The translations under genes were made by a program, and so were the position numbers. From Amborella trichopoda (lineage: Eukaryota; Streptophyta; Magnoliopsida; Amborellales; Amborellaceae), in contig NW_006498220.1 of the NCBI RefSeq assembly GCF_000471905.2, forward strand, positions 2,797,693 to 2,861,692: a stretch of DNA of 64,000 bases, given 5' to 3'. This document shows positions 58,541-64,000 of the stretch, piece by piece. How positions within the stretch are numbered: the stretch's first letter is position 1; every line of letters begins with the position of its first letter. Below the pieces are notes generated by a model, which saw only the letters and a program-made list of their open reading frames with translations, searched no databases and was not told the DNA's origin.

Positions 58541-58542
58541 CG

Positions 58543-58865
58543 TCAGATGAGGTATCTGGCTTGTATGTTGGACATACAAGTCGGATGGACTGAGGCTAAC
58601 TTCTTATAGTGGCTCTGCTTTGTCTTTTGGCCTGTAACCATCCTCTTACTCGTCAGACAAATTAAAGCTAGCTCTTCCAAGTGGTTTTGCTTCTTTTCAT
58701 GAGGACGTCCTTCCTTTCGTGGGTTTGCTTCTTCTTCATGAGGAGGTCCTTCCTTTCTTGGGTTTGCTTCTTCCTCAAGGGACATGCATTTGTTTTGGCT
58801 TGTAACTGCCCTCTTACTCTCAGATGCAGGAGCACAAGCTTTGGTTTGTAGCCGTCCTCTTATCC
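58543..58865 (-). other. E3 sequence just after pol, with a repeated EEEANPRKEG stretch
   Basis: The - strand frame from 58890 to 58543 holds two copies of EEEANPRKEG, from a short direct repeat at 58690-58790. It overlaps the last codons of the integrase frame and may be a decayed C-terminal extension or only 3' UTR. Confidence 0.35.
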
Positions 58866-60102
58866 TCAGATGCAAGAAACTTGTAACCACCCTAGTAATG
58901 GGTTCTTGTAACTCATTTTTACTGAAATAATAATAAAAAGAGTTAGCATTTTGTTTGGGCTATCTTGCTTGTTTTCACTGTAAGTCCCGTTCTTTTGAGT
59001 ACACATCATGCATAACACTTCTTTAGGTATCGCTCGTTGATAGGGGGCCTTGCCTCTTCTCCCATCAGGATGTGCTAATCTGTAAGCTCCATTGGGCAAG
59101 ACCTTTTTGACTGTAAAGGGACCCTCCCACTTAGGCTCAAACTTCCCTTTGCACTGGCCATGCATGACAATAAGACTTTTGAGAGCTAAGATTAGATCAC
59201 CACGGGCGAATGAGAGGATCTTGATAGACTTTTCAAAAGCCCTCTTCATTCTCCCTGGTTGAGTTCAAGGTTCTACTGAACCTCTAGCCTTTTTCCATCG
59301 AGTGCATCCAATTCTTGATACCACAGCTTCGCGCTCTCATCTTCTGTTATTCCTTGCTGAATAGCAACTCGGAGTGAACGGATTTGTATTTCGAGAGGTA
59401 AAACTACTTCACCCCCATATATCAGAGAATAAGGAGTGGAATCAATAAAATTGCATGTACTGGCACGATAAGCCCACAGTGCTTCAGGAATCTTCTCATG
59501 TCAGTTCTTCCTTGTTTGTAATACCGACTTTCTTAGACATTGCACAAAGTCTTATTGAAAGCCTCAGCTAATCCATTCGCCCGAGGGTGGTACATAGTAG
59601 AGTACCTCCATTCGAGACCCATTTGATTAACTAATCGATCAATGTGATGACTCCTAAATTGAGGGTCGTTGTCAGATATTATTCGGTCGGGCACTCCGAA
59701 GCAGTATATGATATGATGTCGAATGAAGTAGGCCACTGTTGTCTCAGGAACTTGTTTAAAAGGGACTGCTTCAGCCCACTTAGAGGAATAATCTATTGCA
59801 GCTAGGATAAAAACATGGCCCATTATGGAAGGAGGGTCAATAGGCCCTACGATGTCCATACCCCATTGTGAGAAGGGCCATGATGCAACCGTAGGGTGTA
59901 AGGACTCTGGAGGCTGGTGAATCAGGCTAGAGTGTATTTGACATACTTGGCACTTTTTAGCATATCTTAAGGAATCAGCTATCATGGAAGGCCAATAGTA
60001 TCCTAACATGCGTATTCGTTCATAGAGCTTGGGACAGGACTGGTGTAGTCCACAGATGCCTGAGTGGAATTCTTCTAACACCTTACTTGGATATCGACGC
60101 AT
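58866..60102 (-). pseudogene. E3 pol: integrase
   Basis: The integrase catalyses insertion of element DNA. The frame from 60102 holds the zinc-finger end (HSGICGLHQ, then CQVCQIHSS) and the core with all three acidic residues: GMDIVGPIDPP, RIISDNDPQF and NGLAEAFNK. A break at 59533 is followed, in shifted frames, by LWAYRAS and STPYSLIYGGEVVLPLEI, which belong to the same domain. The C-terminal part (59249-58866) has KGKFEPKWEGPFTVKKVLPN and GAYRLAHPDG. I see no chromodomain, as expected for Tat. The breaks are few, so this is the youngest-looking integrase in the window. Confidence 0.85.
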
Positions 60103-60354
60103 CTAAGAAGAATGTCGTCAAACAACCGTCTGAAGAGAGCATCTCCTTCGAGGAGGGTATACTTGGTGGACATTCAACGTGTGCTACTATGTTCGGCATG
60201 ATCTTTCGAGAGCCTGTCATGTTTTAGGAAATTGGTGATGGGCTCTCTCCAATCTTCTACCTGCTCAATTTTTGTGCACATTAGGTCAAGAGTTTTGGTC
60301 CCTGATTTTGACCCTTATCTCCTTGACTATTTGCTATTGCTTGTTTAGTTTTGA

Positions 60355-61302
60355 TTACTTCTTTGGCCGATAGAAGTGCTCCAAATGGATAAGGGGGACA
60401 CTGGGGATGATATTTCTCTCGTCATCCGCATAGGCCTCGGTTCTTAGTTCAATGTGTCTCCATTTTTCCATCAAAACAAGTGTGGGCCCTAATGAGGACA
60501 ACTGAATTGTAGCACTGAGTTTTGTGAGTGCATCGGCCTGTGAATTTAGCCTCCTGGGGATGTGACTCAGGGATACGTCTTCAAACTGGGCTATATACAA
60601 TTTTGCAGTATCATGATAAGGCTTAAGGGTATCTTTTCTCACATCATAGATCCCTTTGAGTTGCAGGATAACCAACTTAGAGTCGCCATAGATCTTAAGC
60701 TACTCCATGTCGAGATCAAAGGCTATCTCAAGTTCGATTATAAGGGCTTGATATTCTGCTTCATCATGAGAACTGGCATAAGCGAGAGAGAAAGATAATG
60801 GCAGTACTCCTCCTCTCTGGGTCAGGAATACTACTCCGACTCCTCCTCGATCTAATAGGAAAGCTCTGTCGAAGTATAATTCCCACATATGAACAATGTC
60901 AGCATAGAATACTTCTTCATCGAGGAGGTTGCTAGTTAAAGGAGATTCTGCTGGTATGGGGTGTGCTTCGAGAAAGTCCTCCAAGGCCTGGCCCTTGATG
61001 GCCTTCTGCGGGACATACATGATATTGAACTCCATCAGCAATAATGCCCACTTAGCTAGGCGTCTAGGCAAACATGGGTGTGTCATGAGAAACTTTAAAG
61101 GATCAACTTTTGATATAAGTTTTACTTCATGACCAAGCAAGTAATGACGAAGTTTCTGTACTATGAAAATCAGGGTAGACACATCTTTTCTATCGGGCGA
61201 TAATTCATCTCGCCCTCCTGCATCCTGCAGATGAGGTAGTATATAACACAATCTCTTTTCCCTCTTCATTGTTTTGTGCCAACAATGCTCCGAGTGACTC
61301 AT
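60355..61302 (-). pseudogene. E3 pol: RNase H and second (archaeal-type) RNase H
   Basis: The frame from 61302 to 60700 holds the end of the RT-linked RNase H (KLRHYLLGHEVKLISKVDPL, then RRLAKWALLLMEFNIMYVPQ). A spacer with EDFLEAHPIP follows, then the start of the second RNase H with WELYFDRAFL (the usual FDGA Gly is Arg), GVGVVFLTQRGGVLPLSFSL and DEAEYQALIIELEIA. It continues in the same frame after a stop to 60355 with LQLKGIYDVRK, then HIPRRLNSQADALTKLSA. Gene order RNase H, second RNase H, integrase matches E1 and marks the Tat lineage. Confidence 0.85.
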
Positions 61303-61498
61303 CCAAAGCAGTCACATATAGAATGAGGGGCTTTCCCAATACTGGTGTAGAGAGTATTGGAGGGTGAGTAAATAATGCTTGATGTCATCAAGGGCTAACG
61401 GACACGCTTCATCCTAGATGAATGGTGTATCTTTCTTTAGCAGGTGTTAAAGGGTTTACAGCGACCTGATAGGTTCAAGATGAACTCGCGAATGTATG

Positions 61499-62466
61499 CT
61501 AGTTGCCCTTGGAGGGAGCGCAGTTCTCGAAGTGAAGTCGGCGATGACATTTCTTGGATTGCCTTGATCTTGACTGGCTCAACTTCAAGCCCTCAATGTC
61601 TGACGATGAATCGCAAGGATTTTCTCTAACGCAGCCAAAAGCGCATTTCAGCGGGTTCATTTTTAGTTGATGAAGACGCAAGCGTTTGAACACCTTTTCA
61701 AGATCTCTCATATGATCATCCTTCTCTGTGGATTTTACCACCAAGTCATCCACAAAACACTCCACCTCTTGGTGCATCATGTCTTGGAAAATGGTCGTCA
61801 TTTCTCTCTGGTATGTAGCATCAGCATTCTTTAATCCAAAGGGCATCATTATGTAACAGAAGACCTCTTTCAGAGTTAAGATCATTGTGGCCTCTTCATC
61901 TTCGGGCACCATCCTTATCTGATTATACCTGGAGTATCCATCCATGAAGGAAAATATTTGACAATGAGCTGTGGAGTTGATGAGCATCATGGTGAATGGC
62001 AACGGGAAGGCATCCTTGAAACAAGCAGTATTCAAATCGTGAAAGTCTATATAGACCATAATTTGACCATTCTTCTTCTTGAACAGAACTACATTTGCTA
62101 GCCATTCGGGTACTTGACTTCACAGATGAAACATGCTTGTTTAAGTTTTGTTATCTCGGTATCTATCTGCATTTCAAGATCAGGCCTTAACCTTCTTGAT
62201 TTCTGTTTGATATGTTTGACAGTGGGATCAATGACGAGACGGTGAATGACGACTTGGGGGACTAAACCGGGCATCTCATGGTAATACCAAGCAAAGACGT
62301 CCCGGTTGATTTTCAAGAAGGCGGTGAAGTCCTCTTTCTTGTCTAGAGGCATTCTTGCTAAAATGGAGGTAGTTCTAGGGTCCACTTCATCTCCAAGATT
62401 TATTTCTTCGAGTTCGTCAGTTTTGGCCTGACCACCTTCTTTCAAGTCTTCTGGAACCTCCTGCAT
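61499..62466 (-). pseudogene. E3 pol: reverse transcriptase
   Basis: RNA-dependent DNA polymerase of the element. The linker (62466-62098) has DFTAFLKINRDVFAWYYHEM, then GLVPQVVIHRLVIDPTVK. After a frameshift the fingers and palm follow (62059-61499): IDFHDLNTACFKDAFPLP, FMDGYSRYNQIRM, MMPFGLKNADATYQREM. The catalytic box is FVDDLVVKS, with Phe in the usual Tyr position. After it comes KMNPLKCAFGC. The region 61498-61303 is the decayed thumb. The copy needs only a few repairs on paper, but it is inactive as it stands. Confidence 0.85.
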
Positions 62467-63672
62467 CTCTTCATCCTTGTTTTCAGGGATCTTTTAATTG
62501 ACCTCAAATGCAGAGACCCATAATCCTGACATCTCATCCTCCAATGGAGGCCTAGAGTTGTTTATAATTTCTGCATCTTTCCCCATTTGAGGAAGGGAAG
62601 GGTCTTCCATAAACAGGGGTTGTTTCTTGGAGTGCAGGAGTTTGTCTTAGAGATCGTAAGGAACTTGGGATTCAACGATTGTAGTGTAAGAAGTATGTGC
62701 TTCTTTGTGATAGGCCTTTGAGTAGCTATCTGCGGTGTTTAGTCCACACGGGTTGGTGTTTCACAGACTTGTATCATTTGGCAAGTTTCCTGAGAGTAGA
62801 AACTTTGCCCCTTCAACTCTATCAATCTCTGCTCGAAGTCAGACTTAGGTGCTGAGGAAGTTTCTTTGGCTTCGACTTCTTGCGCTTCTTTGGGATAGGT
62901 GGTTCTGCCTTGGCTTTAACTATAAGGGCATCAACAACTATTAAGAATCCTACTGCATGTGCAAGGGTGTTTCTCAATGTCTTTCGCTGCATCCTACTTA
63001 TATTGATTCCTTCGAATTCTTGGTCGAGAGCCTTGAAGTCTGAGCACATCAAGTCGTACTTGAAGAAGACACATGAGAAAGAGAATGAGAAGCAGGAGAA
63101 GAAGGTGTAAAAGGGTTAGAATGTGGGGGACTTTTAAGTTCATTCCACTCATCAGACAGATCTAGGCAGCTTTTTACGTCATCATCAGGATTGGACTGTT
63201 GCAGGGGATCTTTTAGGTCTTTCCCTTGCTTAGACCGCTGGGGACTGCTTTTAACATCGTCACCCTCATCGGCATCTTTTAGGTCTTTCCCTTGCTTAGA
63301 GAGCTAGGGAGTGCTTTCAACATCGTCACCCTCATGGGACATTTGCTGAGTGGAAGATGGCACGGGGACGTCTTCTTGACAGGATGAAGAAGGAAAAAGG
63401 ATCGTGCCGGGGATGAAGTCCAGCAAATTTGGCAACGAAGGAAGGCTCCTAAGAAATTCCTGCTCGATTGTGGCTGAGCGGTATTGTTTCTTCGGCGAGC
63501 AGCCCTTGGTGCCCGTCTCTTTTTGGTTTTCTTAGGTGTTATTTGATTTGTCTCACTGGGGTGGCAAACCGCTCTAGCTTGGAGAACTGCTTCTCGTCTT
63601 AAGGACTTGAGTCTGCTTTGGCCATGGTAGATCATCCATGGCAGGGAAGTCGAAGGTTTAGTAGAGTCTAGG
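62467..63672 (-). pseudogene. E3 gag C-terminus and gag-pol linker, no clear protease
   Basis: The - strand frame 63635-63279 matches the Arg-rich tail of the other gags (RRAPRAARRRNN and a RNFLGAFL segment). Next come a duplicated TTTTAGGTCTTTCCCTTGCT block (63209-63298) and the frame 63052-62822 with DFKALDQEFEGINISRMQRK and a Lys-rich PKKRKKSKPKK. I could not find a DGGSA-type protease between here and RT, so it is deleted or too decayed. A Del/Tekay-type LTR cuts the gene at 63673. Confidence 0.65.
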
Positions 63673-64000
63673 TGTCACACCCCAAGAATTTACAATACTG
63701 TTATTCCTGAGATGTGACAGACAAAACACATATACATCTATTGATAGGACAAATTTACAGTGGCGAGGTCTTACAAAGTAAATAAAGAAAGCTAGTACAA
63801 CAACAGTATCTTCCAAGGTTGATCTTGACTATCACTCAAAATGAATCCGCAGTTATCCTGAAAAAATGTTTACCATAGTTTGATGAGTTTGGCTACTCAG
63901 TAAGTGATCATCATAATCCTAAAAATAATCATGATTGAAAGATATCAATATTTTCCAAAATGAGATCTATTAAGAAAAATGCATTAACAGTTTCACTTTC
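63673..64000 (-). repeat. Del/Tekay-type LTR, 3' end, running off the window
   Basis: It starts TGTCACACCCCAAG on the + strand; the reverse, GGGGTGTGACA, is a common chromovirus LTR end. TGGCTACTCAGTAAGTGATC (63890-63909) matches the CAGTAAGTA block of the other Del-type LTRs (23355, 34605). The five bases before it are CTAGG, the expected target duplication. Confidence 0.7.

Larger units (their letters stand above)
50419..64000 (-). mobile_element. E3: autonomous-type Tat/Ogre element nested in E1, cut by the window edge
   Basis: On the - strand: gag C-terminus (63672-62470), pol (62466-58866), 3' region with an antisense promoter and satellites (58500-53706), PPT and 3' LTR (53691-50419). 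It inserted into the E1 pol linker; the base group next to its LTR is CTTGG (50414-50418), whose partner must lie outside the window. Its LTR is family 1, shared with non-autonomous E2. A Del/Tekay-type LTR from 63673 interrupts it. Confidence 0.8.

Overview
This window is repeat-dense plant nuclear DNA made almost entirely of nested, decayed Ty3/gypsy LTR retrotransposons. I recognise no host gene, rRNA or tRNA. The pol genes place the main elements in the Tat/Ogre lineage: a second (archaeal-type) RNase H lies between RT/RNase H and integrase, gag carries CPYH-GH-C knuckles, and one primer-binding site (PBS) is of tRNA-Arg type. Elements of this size, with satellite-bearing flanks and antisense genes coding plant mobile domain (PMD) proteins, suggest a seed plant with a large genome. 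I cannot name the species.

Layout. E0 (1-834, +): a gag fragment. E2 (835-15571, -): 3' LTR 835-3579, satellite-rich 3' region, antisense (+) promoter at 7135, a + strand ORF at 8031, then - strand protease and gag, PBS at 14746 and a truncated 5' LTR. E4 (15572-17527, -): leader, PBS and LTR of a second family. Then a Del/Tekay LTR fragment with tRNA-iMet PBS and broken gag (17528-18830, +). E5 (18831-34562, +): gag-protease, split by a solo LTR (22911-26347, target duplication TCACT), then a PMD gene on the opposite strand (31423-27625) with a duplicated satellite-plus-TATA promoter. A Del-type LTR piece (34563-35268) is the site into which E1 (-) inserted. E1: 3' LTR 35269-36401, repeat-rich 3' region, an antisense PMD gene with introns (39984-42403), and pol 43430-46565, which continues at 50024-50418. 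E1 pol is interrupted by a solo LTR (46566-50023, target duplication GTGGG) and by E3 (50419 to beyond the right edge, -). E3: 3' LTR 50419-53691, satellites, antisense promoter 57143, pol 58866-62466 and gag end to 63672, where another Del/Tekay-type LTR has landed.

How it fits together. E2 and E3 share one LTR family. E3 carries RT, RNase H and integrase, whereas E2 and E5 keep gag and protease but both stop at the same place and lack RT, RNase H and integrase. This looks like an autonomous/non-autonomous partnership. E2, E3 and E5 carry a conserved satellite array followed by a TATA box on the strand opposite pol, and E5 places a PMD gene behind it. All coding regions carry stops and frameshifts, many of the TGG-to-TAG or CGA-to-TGA kind expected from methylated-cytosine decay.
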